From: Lachnospiraceae bacterium | GTDB lineage: Bacteria; Bacillota; Clostridia; Lachnospirales; Lachnospiraceae | Direction: 5' to 3' | NCBI GenBank assembly: GCA_017441295.1 | Contig: JAFRYA010000008.1 | Location: 1-52,346 of the forward strand | Length of the DNA stretch: 52,346 nucleotides | Shown: piece by piece, positions 18,184 through 25,149 of the stretch | How the letters are laid out: each line of letters opens with the position of its first letter | Position numbering within the stretch: position 1 is the first letter of the stretch | The notes under the pieces: model-generated | The model's database searches: none | Told to the model about the DNA's origin: nothing | What the model saw: the letters and a program-made list of their open reading frames with translations, nothing else | Program-made: the position numbers and the translations under genes

Positions 18184-18900
18184 ATGAAGTCATTTGGCAT
18201 TACCGACATAGGCCTTGTCAGGCAGTATAACCAGGACTATTCCCTGGAGTGTGATGAGCCTATAGGAAATCTTGAAAATCTATATGTGGTCTGTGACGGA
18301 CTCGGCGGACGCAATGCCGGAGAGTACGCATCACAGATAGCAGCGGAGAACTTCTTTGATCTGTCCGAATTTTCCGATGCCAAGCTTCCTTTGAGCATTT
18401 TCAAGGAGGCTATTACGAAGGTCAATTCCTTAGTTCTGAACGAGAGTAAGAAGCCGGAATATCAGGGCATGGCTACGACACTTGTCGCATGCACTGTTTC
18501 TGATGATACGGCTTATTTCGTGAACGTCGGAGATTCCAGAGCTTATATTTTCGGTGACGAAGTAACCCAGGTTACCTGGGATCATTCCTATGTCAGCGAA
18601 CTGGTAAGACGCGGTCAGATTACCAAGGATGAAGCACGCACACATGCGAAGAATAATATCATTACCAGGGCTGTCGGCGCTGAGGAAACGGTTGAACCGG
18701 ATTATTTCCAGGCATATCTGGAAGACGATGAGATCATCCTGCTGTGCTCGGACGGTCTGTACAACATGGTAGGAGAAGATGATCTCCATGAAGTCATCTG
18801 CGGCAGGGGCAGCCTCAAAGAGAAGGCCCGCCGTCTGGTCGAGATGGCTAAAGAAGCAGGCGGCAAGGACAATATTGCCGTGGTTTTGATTTCTAAATAG
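18184..18900 (+). CDS. prpC: PP2C-type serine/threonine phosphatase (Stp/PrpC)
   Basis: 238-residue metal-dependent phosphatase that reverses the neighbouring PASTA kinase. Motifs in order: GITDIGLVRQYNQD (the first metal-site region), VVCDGLGGRNAGEYAS (the DGxGG motif), MATTLVACTV, FVNVGDSRAYI, and the late aspartates in LLCSDGLYNM and GGKDNIAVVLI. Length and motif order match bacterial PrpC/Stp. AGGAGG (18175-18180) sits just before the ATG, an optimal ribosome binding site. The kinase follows after 14 bases, the usual Bacillota arrangement for one signalling unit controlling cell-wall growth. Confidence 0.95.
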   Translation: MKSFGITDIGLVRQYNQDYSLECDEPIGNLENLYVVCDGLGGRNAGEYASQIAAENFFDLSEFSDAKLPLSIFKEAITKVNSLVLNESKKPEYQGMATTLVACTVSDDTAYFVNVGDSRAYIFGDEVTQVTWDHSYVSELVRRGQITKDEARTHAKNNIITRAVGAEETVEPDYFQAYLEDDEIILLCSDGLYNMVGEDDLHEVICGRGSLKEKARRLVEMAKEAGGKDNIAVVLISK

Positions 18901-18914
18901 AGGCAGGTATTACC

Positions 18915-21341
18915 ATGATTGAAATTGGTTCTTTCATTGAAGATAGATATGAAATACTGGAAAAGATAGGCTCTGGCGGAATGAGCTATGTTTACAAGGC
19001 CAAATGCCACAAGCTCAACCGTTTCGTAGCCATCAAATTCCTGAAGCAGGAGTACTGCGAAGACACGAATTTCGTCGACAACTTCAAGACTGAGGCACAG
19101 GCTGCCGCAGCTCTCATGCATCCGAATGTAGTCAGCGTTTATGACGTTAACCAGACTGACGACGGCATTTACTACATCGTAATGGAGTATATAGACGGCA
19201 TCACACTCAAGCAGTACATCGACCGTACAGGCCGCCTGCCGATCAAGGAAGCAACGAGCATAGCCATCCAGGTCGCTCAGGGCATGGAGGCAGCTCATAA
19301 CGCAGATATTATCCACAGAGACATCAAGCCGCAGAACGTGCTGATCTCCCGCGAAGGCAAGATAAAGGTTACTGATTTCGGTATTGCCAGAACCACTACA
19401 GCCAATACCATCAGTTCAGATATTTTAGGTTCAGTACAGTACATCTCACCTGAAGCAGCCAGAGGCGGAAAGGTAGACAAGAGATCCGACATTTACTCAT
19501 TCGGTATCATGTTCTATGAGATGGTTACAGGGCAGCTCCCGTTCGATGGAGATTCATCTGTATCAATTGCCCTGAAGCACATTCAGGAGAGCGTGCCGCT
19601 GGTCAGCGATGTTGTGGACGGAGTGCCTAACAGCGTGGTCAGGATCATTGAGAAATGTACACAGAAGAAGCCTGACAGGAGATACCAGAAGGCATCATCA
19701 CTCCTCTCAGACCTTAAGACATCACTTATTTCCCCGAATGAGGACTTCGTAATCCTTGAACCGGAGAATATCGAAGATGCTACAGTAGTAATGTCCAGCG
19801 AAGAAGCTGAACTCCTCAGGGAAGAAGGCGCGGATACTGACGTTAATGTTGTACCTGTATCCAAGAGCGCAGCGGTTCCTATCGAGGAATATGATGAAGG
19901 TGACGACGAAGATGAACTGAAACTGATGCCTGCCCCGGTACGTACTCCACGTTCTGCCAGAACAGCAGTATCCATGCGCCAGGCAGCAGGCAGGAACAGA
20001 TCTGCCTCGAATGGCACTAAGAGCTTCAGCGACAGGGCTCCTCAGAGAAGCGGACAGCAGAGAAAGCAGGCTCCGCAGGGCAAGTCAGCACCTGCCAGAC
20101 GTACCCCTCAGAAGCCGAACACTCCTGACAGAAGACCTGTGAAGCACACAGTTCCGCCAAAGCCGGCGAAGACTGTGGCTCCGCCAAAAGAGAAGAAACC
20201 ATTCGACAAGCAGAAAGCCATCAAGATCGGCGCTATTATTGCCGGCGCAATTCTGCTCATCGTACTGATAATTGTAGGTATTAAAGTGATCAACTGCGCA
20301 GGCAGAGGTGGCGGCGGCGGACAGCAGACCGTAGACACCAAGACCGTTACCATGATCAATGTAGTCGGCACCAAGGCAGATGACGCCAAAGCCAAGCTGG
20401 AGAAAATGGGTCTCTATGTAGTTATCAAGACCGAGGCCAGCCAGACTGTTGAGAAGAATGTAGTCATTTCCCAGTCAGCGAACGAAGGTGATGCAGTCAA
20501 AGCTGGCTCCACCATTACATTGGTTGTCAGCGCAGGAAATGACACTGTCAAGCTGGATGATTACTCAAATAGCTCCCAGGATAAGGCAGTAGACGCACTT
20601 GAGAAACTGGGCTTCAGGACTAAGATCACTCATGAATATGATGATAAGGTCGAGACAGGCAATGTTATCCGCACCAATCCGGTGGCAGGCTCTGAAGTAT
20701 CCAAGGATACAGTTATCGAGCTGATCATCAGCCGTGGTCCGGAGAACAAGCAGGGTACAGTACCTAACGTAGTTGGATCTAAACTGGTTGACGCTATGGA
20801 AATCCTGGAAAGCAACGGATTCACATGGGTTGTCAACTATACAGAGAACGACGAGCAGGTTGATAAAGTCATCAGCCAGCGTCCAAACGGCGGAGACAGC
20901 GCTGATGAAGGCAGTGAAGTAGTGTTGCTGGTAGGTAAGGCATCCAGACAGTCAGAGGACACCACTCCTGAGGCTGATCCGACATTCACCATCACATGGG
21001 TGGATTATGACGGCGAAGTTCTGGAGACAGACGTTAATGTAGCCAGGGGAACAACTCCTTCATATGACAGTGATGCTCCTTCCAGAAGCGGCTATACATT
21101 TACCGGATGGTCACCATCACCATCAGAGGTCATTGGTGACGCAACATATACAGCACAGTATACAGAAGACGCCGGAGAACCGGGCGGCGGTGACGAGCCA
21201 GGAGGCGGCGATGAGCCTGGTGGCGGTGACGAACCCGGCGGCGGTGACGAACCCGGCGGCGGCGACAACCCGGGCGGTGGTGACGAACCAGGCGGCGGCG
21301 ACAATCCGGGCGAAGGCGAAGGTGAAGGAGAGAATCCTTAA
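18915..21341 (+). CDS. prkC: PASTA serine/threonine kinase with extra extracellular repeats (PrkC/StkP)
   Basis: Membrane receptor kinase that senses muropeptides or lipid II through PASTA domains. Kinase domain about 12-275: glycine loop GSGGMSYVY, Lys41 in VAIKFLK, HRD at 134-136, DFG at 154-156, activation loop ending in ISPEAARGG. A Pro/Arg/Lys-rich juxtamembrane region (about 330-432) precedes one membrane helix (about 437-458). Outside are three PASTA domains (about 479-542, 543-612, 613-680). Unusual: these are followed by an InlB B-repeat-like module (about 689-752, with SGYTFTGWSPSP) and a tail of GGGDEP/GGGDNP hexapeptides ending in EGEGEGENP (about 755-808). The tail may be a wall-spanning spacer; that is inference. 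The catalytic residues all look intact. Confidence 0.93.
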   Translation: MIEIGSFIEDRYEILEKIGSGGMSYVYKAKCHKLNRFVAIKFLKQEYCEDTNFVDNFKTEAQAAAALMHPNVVSVYDVNQTDDGIYYIVMEYIDGITLKQYIDRTGRLPIKEATSIAIQVAQGMEAAHNADIIHRDIKPQNVLISREGKIKVTDFGIARTTTANTISSDILGSVQYISPEAARGGKVDKRSDIYSFGIMFYEMVTGQLPFDGDSSVSIALKHIQESVPLVSDVVDGVPNSVVRIIEKCTQKKPDRRYQKASSLLSDLKTSLISPNEDFVILEPENIEDATVVMSSEEAELLREEGADTDVNVVPVSKSAAVPIEEYDEGDDEDELKLMPAPVRTPRSARTAVSMRQAAGRNRSASNGTKSFSDRAPQRSGQQRKQAPQGKSAPARRTPQKPNTPDRRPVKHTVPPKPAKTVAPPKEKKPFDKQKAIKIGAIIAGAILLIVLIIVGIKVINCAGRGGGGGQQTVDTKTVTMINVVGTKADDAKAKLEKMGLYVVIKTEASQTVEKNVVISQSANEGDAVKAGSTITLVVSAGNDTVKLDDYSNSSQDKAVDALEKLGFRTKITHEYDDKVETGNVIRTNPVAGSEVSKDTVIELIISRGPENKQGTVPNVVGSKLVDAMEILESNGFTWVVNYTENDEQVDKVISQRPNGGDSADEGSEVVLLVGKASRQSEDTTPEADPTFTITWVDYDGEVLETDVNVARGTTPSYDSDAPSRSGYTFTGWSPSPSEVIGDATYTAQYTEDAGEPGGGDEPGGGDEPGGGDEPGGGDEPGGGDNPGGGDEPGGGDNPGEGEGEGENP
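21178..21332 (+). repeat. In-frame 18-bp tandem repeat in prkC (GGGDEP hexapeptide)
   Basis: About seven tandem copies of an 18-bp unit encoding GGGDEP or GGGDNP, with silent and Glu-to-Asn variation, then a decayed GEGEGE end. Such repeats can change copy number by slippage without breaking the frame. Confidence 0.85.
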
Positions 21342-21364
21342 TATATAATCAGCAAAGGTGAATT

Positions 21365-22261
21365 ATGGAAGGTAAAATCGTAAAAGCAGTATCAGAATTC
21401 TATTATGTAAAAACCAAGAACAATACCTATGCCTGCAAGGCCAGAGGCAAATTCAAGAACGAAGACATCAAGCCTCTCGTTGGTGATGACGTTGTATTCC
21501 AGGTATTGGATTTCGATAGAAGAGAAGGCGTTATTGACGAGATCAAGCCACGCAGGAACTTCCTGATCAGACCGGCAGTAGCCAATGTCGATCAGGCCAT
21601 GGTAATGTTCGCTGTCAGGAACCCGACCCCGAACCTCAGCATCCTGGACAGATTCCTGGTTCTTATGAAGAAACAGAACATTCCTACAATTATTGTTTTC
21701 AATAAAAAGGATCTGGCCAAACTGGATGATGAGAAGAATCTCAAGAAAATCTATGAGAAGTCAGGTTGCAAGGTGTTCTTTATTTCAGCAGGTGCTGAGA
21801 GGAGACATCTGTTCTGGCTCAAGAATGCTTTAAGAGGCAAGATCACTGTTATGGCAGGACCATCAGGCGTTGGCAAGTCCACACTGCTTAACAACCTGAC
21901 CAAGGATGCTTTCGACGATGATCCGGATCAGGCCGTGATTGGCGATCTCAGCGCGAGAACAAACCGCGGCAAGCATACCACCAGACACAACCAGTTATAT
22001 GATCTGGGCCAGGGCTTCAAGATTGTAGACACCCCGGGCTTCACGTCTCTGCTGGTAAATGAAAATGACTACACCAGGGATAACCTGAAAGAGGCATTCC
22101 CTGAGTTTGCGCCTTATGAGTCACAGTGCCCGTTCAAGGACTGCAAGCACATAAAGGAGCGCGACTGCGCTGTCAGAAAGGCTGTCGATGAGGGAAAGAT
22201 CCCTACCAGCCGCTATAACAGCTACAGGTCCATATTTGAAGACCTCAGACCATCTAAATAA
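21365..22261 (+). CDS. rsgA: Ribosome small-subunit-dependent GTPase RsgA
   Basis: 298-residue circularly permuted GTPase that assists late 30S maturation. The OB-fold domain is N-terminal (about 1-65). G motifs appear in the permuted order: G4 NKKDL, G1 GPSGVGKSTLLNNL, G2/switch I with RGKHTTRH, G3 DTPGF. The zinc knuckle at the C-terminus has CPFKDCKHIKERDCAV (three Cys and one His). AAAGGTG precedes the ATG. The rlmN-stp-prkC-rsgA-rpe order is typical of Bacillota. Confidence 0.95.
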   Translation: MEGKIVKAVSEFYYVKTKNNTYACKARGKFKNEDIKPLVGDDVVFQVLDFDRREGVIDEIKPRRNFLIRPAVANVDQAMVMFAVRNPTPNLSILDRFLVLMKKQNIPTIIVFNKKDLAKLDDEKNLKKIYEKSGCKVFFISAGAERRHLFWLKNALRGKITVMAGPSGVGKSTLLNNLTKDAFDDDPDQAVIGDLSARTNRGKHTTRHNQLYDLGQGFKIVDTPGFTSLLVNENDYTRDNLKEAFPEFAPYESQCPFKDCKHIKERDCAVRKAVDEGKIPTSRYNSYRSIFEDLRPSK

Positions 22262-22268
22262 TTATGTT

Positions 22269-22301
22269 TTTTGCCGCGGTTTTTTGCCGCGGCAAAATTT
22301 T
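22269..22301 (+). terminator. Strong hairpin between rsgA and rpe (terminator-like)
   Basis: TTTTGCCGCGG (22269-22279) pairs over 11 bp with CCGCGGCAAAA (22287-22297) across a 7-nt loop, followed by TTTTGG. The downstream arm is itself a palindrome (TTGCCGCGGCAA). It lies inside the operon, 15 bases before the rpe start, so it probably causes partial termination or protects the upstream RNA. Confidence 0.6.
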
Positions 22302-22311
22302 GGAGAAGACT

Positions 22312-22974
22312 ATGAATATTTTGGCACCATCGATTTTATCTGCAGATTTTAAGCGCACCGGAGAGCAGCTGCGTGAAATAGCTGAAGCCGGCGCAGAATA
22401 CGTTCATGTGGACGTTATGGACGGCATGTTCGTTCCAAGCATTTCCTTCGGAATGCCGGTTATCAAGTCCCTCAGGAGTGCGACAGACAAGGTGTTCGAC
22501 GTGCATCTGATGATAGAGGAGCCAATCCGGTATCTAAAGGAGTTTAAGGACGTCGGAGCCGACATAATCACCATACACTATGAGGCATGTGAAGACGTCA
22601 GGGCGACACTGGAGGGCATTCGCGAACTGGGGCTTAAATCAGGCCTGTCTGTAAAGCCTAAGACAGATGTTAACGTTGTCAGGGAGTTTCTGGACGTATG
22701 TGACATGATACTGCTGATGAGCGTTGAGCCGGGATTCGGAGGACAGAAATTTATTGACGGATCACTGGAGAGGGCAGCAGCTCTCAGGCAGATCATAGAA
22801 GAATCAGGCCGTGATATTGACCTGGAAATAGACGGCGGAGTAAATCTGGACAATGTTTCAGACATACTTGACGCCGGAGTGAACGTAATAGTAGCCGGCA
22901 GCGCAGTTTTCAAAGATCCGGCTGAAAATACAAGAAAGTTTATGGAAATACTGAATTCCAAGCAAGAGGTGTGA
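22312..22974 (+). CDS. rpe: Ribulose-phosphate 3-epimerase
   Basis: Interconverts ribulose-5-phosphate and xylulose-5-phosphate in the pentose phosphate pathway. The start at ATG 22312 (GGAGAAG upstream) gives MNILAPSILSADF, 220 residues, the standard Rpe length; the longer reading frame from 22264 would pass through the hairpin and is rejected. Metal- and substrate-site motifs are HVDVMDGMFVP (His, Asp), DVHLMIEEP (His), VEPGFGGQKF (phosphate loop) and EIDGGVN (catalytic Asp). It precedes pfkA by one base. Confidence 0.95.
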   Translation: MNILAPSILSADFKRTGEQLREIAEAGAEYVHVDVMDGMFVPSISFGMPVIKSLRSATDKVFDVHLMIEEPIRYLKEFKDVGADIITIHYEACEDVRATLEGIRELGLKSGLSVKPKTDVNVVREFLDVCDMILLMSVEPGFGGQKFIDGSLERAAALRQIIEESGRDIDLEIDGGVNLDNVSDILDAGVNVIVAGSAVFKDPAENTRKFMEILNSKQEV

Positions 22975-22975
22975 A

Positions 22976-23944
22976 ATGGGAGAGATTAAAAGAATCGGAA
23001 TATTAACAAGCGGCGGTGACGCGCCGGGAATGAATGCCGCTTTGAGAGCGCTGGTCAGATCAGGACTCAAGGCCGGCTTTACAATGCTGGGCATAGAAAG
23101 AGGCTATGCAGGTCTCCTTAAAGGCGAAATCCGCCAGCTCAATACCAGAAGCGTTTCTGAAATCCTTCACGCAGGAGGCACATTCCTGCTGACAGCCAGA
23201 TCCAAGGAATTTACTACACCTGAAGGCTTGGACAGGGCAGTCAGCATTATCCACGAATATGGAATTGACGCCCTCGTTGTAATCGGCGGCGACGGTTCTT
23301 TCAGAGGCGCTGTAAGTCTGGCGGAGAAAGGCATCCCTGTCATCGGCATCCCTGCCACAATTGATAATGACGTAGCCTCTACCAGCTATGCGATCGGATT
23401 TGATACAGCACTGGAAACAGCGCTGGATGCGATAGATAAGATACGTGACACATCCTCATCACACGAAAGAGGCAGTGTTATTGAAGTAATGGGCCGCGAT
23501 GCAGGATATATTGCATACGCGGTTGGACTGGCATCCGGAGCAGAAGTTACTCTGGTTCCTGAGGTGCCTTTTGACCTCGAAAAAGACGTTCTGGATGTGA
23601 TCAGAAGAGGCCGAGACATCGGCAAGCACCACTATATCGTAGTAATGGCTGAAGGCTGCGGCTCGGCTATTGAGATGGCAGAGAAGATTGAGGAAGCCAC
23701 TGGCATAGTAACCAGAGGTACTGTCCTGGGTTATGTGCAGCGAGGCGGACGTCCGACCGCTATAGACCGTGTAATAGCCAGCAACATGGGTCTGCACGCG
23801 ATCAATCTGCTCCAAAAAGGCGTTGTTAACAGACTGGTGGCAGTCAGGGACGGACGGATCACAGACGTGGATGCCTTTGAGGGCGTAAATATGAAGAAAA
23901 CAATTCCGGAAGTGTTATTGACGGAGGCAATGAAACTGTTCTAA
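22976..23944 (+). CDS. pfkA: ATP-dependent 6-phosphofructokinase
   Basis: Phosphorylates fructose-6-phosphate in glycolysis. 322 residues. GILTSGGDAPGMNAALRALV is the ATP loop; IGGDGSFRGA carries the GGDGS form expected for ATP-using enzymes (PPi enzymes have GGDDT); PATIDNDVASTSYAIGFDTA holds the catalytic TIDND; MGRDAGYIAY and the C-terminal substrate segment are present. AGAGGTG overlaps the rpe end and the gene starts one base after the rpe stop. In many relatives this operon place is taken by thiamine pyrophosphokinase, so pfkA after rpe is a local arrangement that joins glycolysis to the pentose pathway. Confidence 0.95.
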   Translation: MGEIKRIGILTSGGDAPGMNAALRALVRSGLKAGFTMLGIERGYAGLLKGEIRQLNTRSVSEILHAGGTFLLTARSKEFTTPEGLDRAVSIIHEYGIDALVVIGGDGSFRGAVSLAEKGIPVIGIPATIDNDVASTSYAIGFDTALETALDAIDKIRDTSSSHERGSVIEVMGRDAGYIAYAVGLASGAEVTLVPEVPFDLEKDVLDVIRRGRDIGKHHYIVVMAEGCGSAIEMAEKIEEATGIVTRGTVLGYVQRGGRPTAIDRVIASNMGLHAINLLQKGVVNRLVAVRDGRITDVDAFEGVNMKKTIPEVLLTEAMKLF

Positions 23945-23950
23945 ATAACA

Positions 23951-23980
23951 AAAAGGCGGCCTGTTGGCCGCTTTTTTATT
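23951..23980. terminator. Bidirectional terminator between pfkA and queA
   Basis: GCGGCC-TGTT-GGCCGC stem with an A tract on the left and TTTTTT on the right, so it can end transcripts from both converging genes. The last codon and stop of queA overlap its right side. Confidence 0.85.
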
Positions 23981-25022
23981 TGTATAAGAACATCGCGTCT
24001 CCGAACGAGAAGAATCTGTACCGTTCAGAAACGGCTTCCTCGTACGCATGCATGATCATCTCACGTGATGAGAATGCGCTGACCAGCATGAGCAGGGTAG
24101 ACTCAGGCAGATGGAAGTTCGTGATCAGGCAATCGGTGACCTTGAACCTGTAACCCGGATAGATGAAGATATCTGTCCATCCCGATGATGCTTTCATAAA
24201 GCCGTTTTCATTCGCGACAGACTCAAGAGTACGTGTTGAGGTAGTGCCTACGCAGATGATGCGTCCGCCTGCGGAGCGGGCGTTGTTGATAATATCCGCA
24301 GCTTCCTGAGTTACTACGTAGTACTCTGAATGCATGTGATGATCCAGTACGTTTTCTTCCTTAACAGGGCGGAATGTACCGAGTCCAACATGCAGGGTGA
24401 CGCGGGCGATCTTAACTCCCTTTGCTTCAATCTCAGCCAGCAGTTCTTTAGTAAAATGCAGGCCTGCTGTAGGGGCTGCCGCGCTGCCGTCATGGACTGC
24501 GTAAACGGTCTGATAGCGGTTCTTGTCTTTGAGTTTGTGCGTAATATAAGGCGGCAGAGGCATCTGGCCAAGAGCGTCCAGAATTTCCTCAAAAATCCCG
24601 TCAAACTCGAACCTGATGACACGGTTGCCATCCTCGAGAACGTCAGTAATCTCGCCGCGCAGGATATAATCCCCATTCGCGTCAGCCTCGCCAAAGTTCA
24701 GCCTGCAGCCTGTACGGGCCTTCTTGCCTGGGCGAACCAGGCATTCCCATTCCACGTCGCTCCTGCGGGTGAGCAGAAGCACTTCAATGGTGGCACCGGT
24801 ATCAGCGCGTGTGCCAAACAGACGGGCAGGGATAACCTTGGTGTCGTTGATGACCAGGCAGTCTCCGGGATTAAGGTAATTGATGATATTCCTGAACACT
24901 TCATGCTTCAGTTCGCCGGTTTCGCGGTTCATCAGCAAAAGCCTCGAAGACGAGCGGTCTTCGAGCGGATCCTGGGCTATTAATTCTTTTGGTAAGTCGT
25001 AATAAAAGTCTTTTAATAACAT
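23976..25022 (-). CDS. queA: tRNA S-adenosylmethionine ribosyltransferase-isomerase QueA
   Basis: Adds the ribosyl part of SAM to 7-aminomethyl-7-deazaguanine in tRNA, making epoxyqueuosine. 348 residues with conserved N-terminus [19 protein letters not shown], '[11 protein letters not shown]', '[17 protein letters not shown]', '[11 protein letters not shown]' and '[17 protein letters not shown]'. The ATG (25022-25020) has no Shine-Dalgarno; an extended -10 promoter lies 9 bases upstream, so the mRNA is predicted to be leaderless. tgt is not in this window. Confidence 0.95.
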   Translation of the reverse strand: MLLKDFYYDLPKELIAQDPLEDRSSSRLLLMNRETGELKHEVFRNIINYLNPGDCLVINDTKVIPARLFGTRADTGATIEVLLLTRRSDVEWECLVRPGKKARTGCRLNFGEADANGDYILRGEITDVLEDGNRVIRFEFDGIFEEILDALGQMPLPPYITHKLKDKNRYQTVYAVHDGSAAAPTAGLHFTKELLAEIEAKGVKIARVTLHVGLGTFRPVKEENVLDHHMHSEYYVVTQEAADIINNARSAGGRIICVGTTSTRTLESVANENGFMKASSGWTDIFIYPGYRFKVTDCLITNFHLPESTLLMLVSAFSSREMIMHAYEEAVSERYRFFSFGDAMFLYK

Positions 25023-25024
25023 AA

Positions 25025-25059
25025 CGGGGATATTTTAACACAAGAACTATCAAGGTCAA
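25025..25059 (-). promoter_or_regulatory. queA promoter with start point 3 nt before ATG
   Basis: Read on the minus strand: TTGACC (25059-25054), a 16-nt spacer and TAAAAT (25037-25032) with TG one base further upstream. The expected start is G25025, giving a 5' end GTTATG, identical to the ABC ATPase gene. Confidence 0.65.
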
Positions 25060-25079
25060 TAAGCAAATGCTTATTTTTA

Positions 25080-25108
25080 TTGAATAATACACATTGCTGT
25101 GCTAAAAT
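25080..25108 (+). promoter_or_regulatory. leuS promoter
   Basis: TTGAAT (25080-25085), 17-nt spacer, TAAAAT (25103-25108) with TGC just before it. The leader to the leuS ATG is about 35 nt, too short for a T-box. Confidence 0.65.
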
Positions 25109-25149
25109 ATTTCGAGTATTTTCTAAACAAAACAGGAGATAAATATAAA

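Noticed and set aside
22264..22311. N-terminal extension of rpe by 16 codons
   Set aside because: It would encode the hairpin, lacks a ribosome binding site and goes beyond the normal Rpe N-terminus, which begins at 22312.
25086..25149. T-box or other long leader before leuS
   Set aside because: The promoter at 25080-25108 leaves only about 35 nt of leader, too short for a T-box, and no T-box sequence is present.
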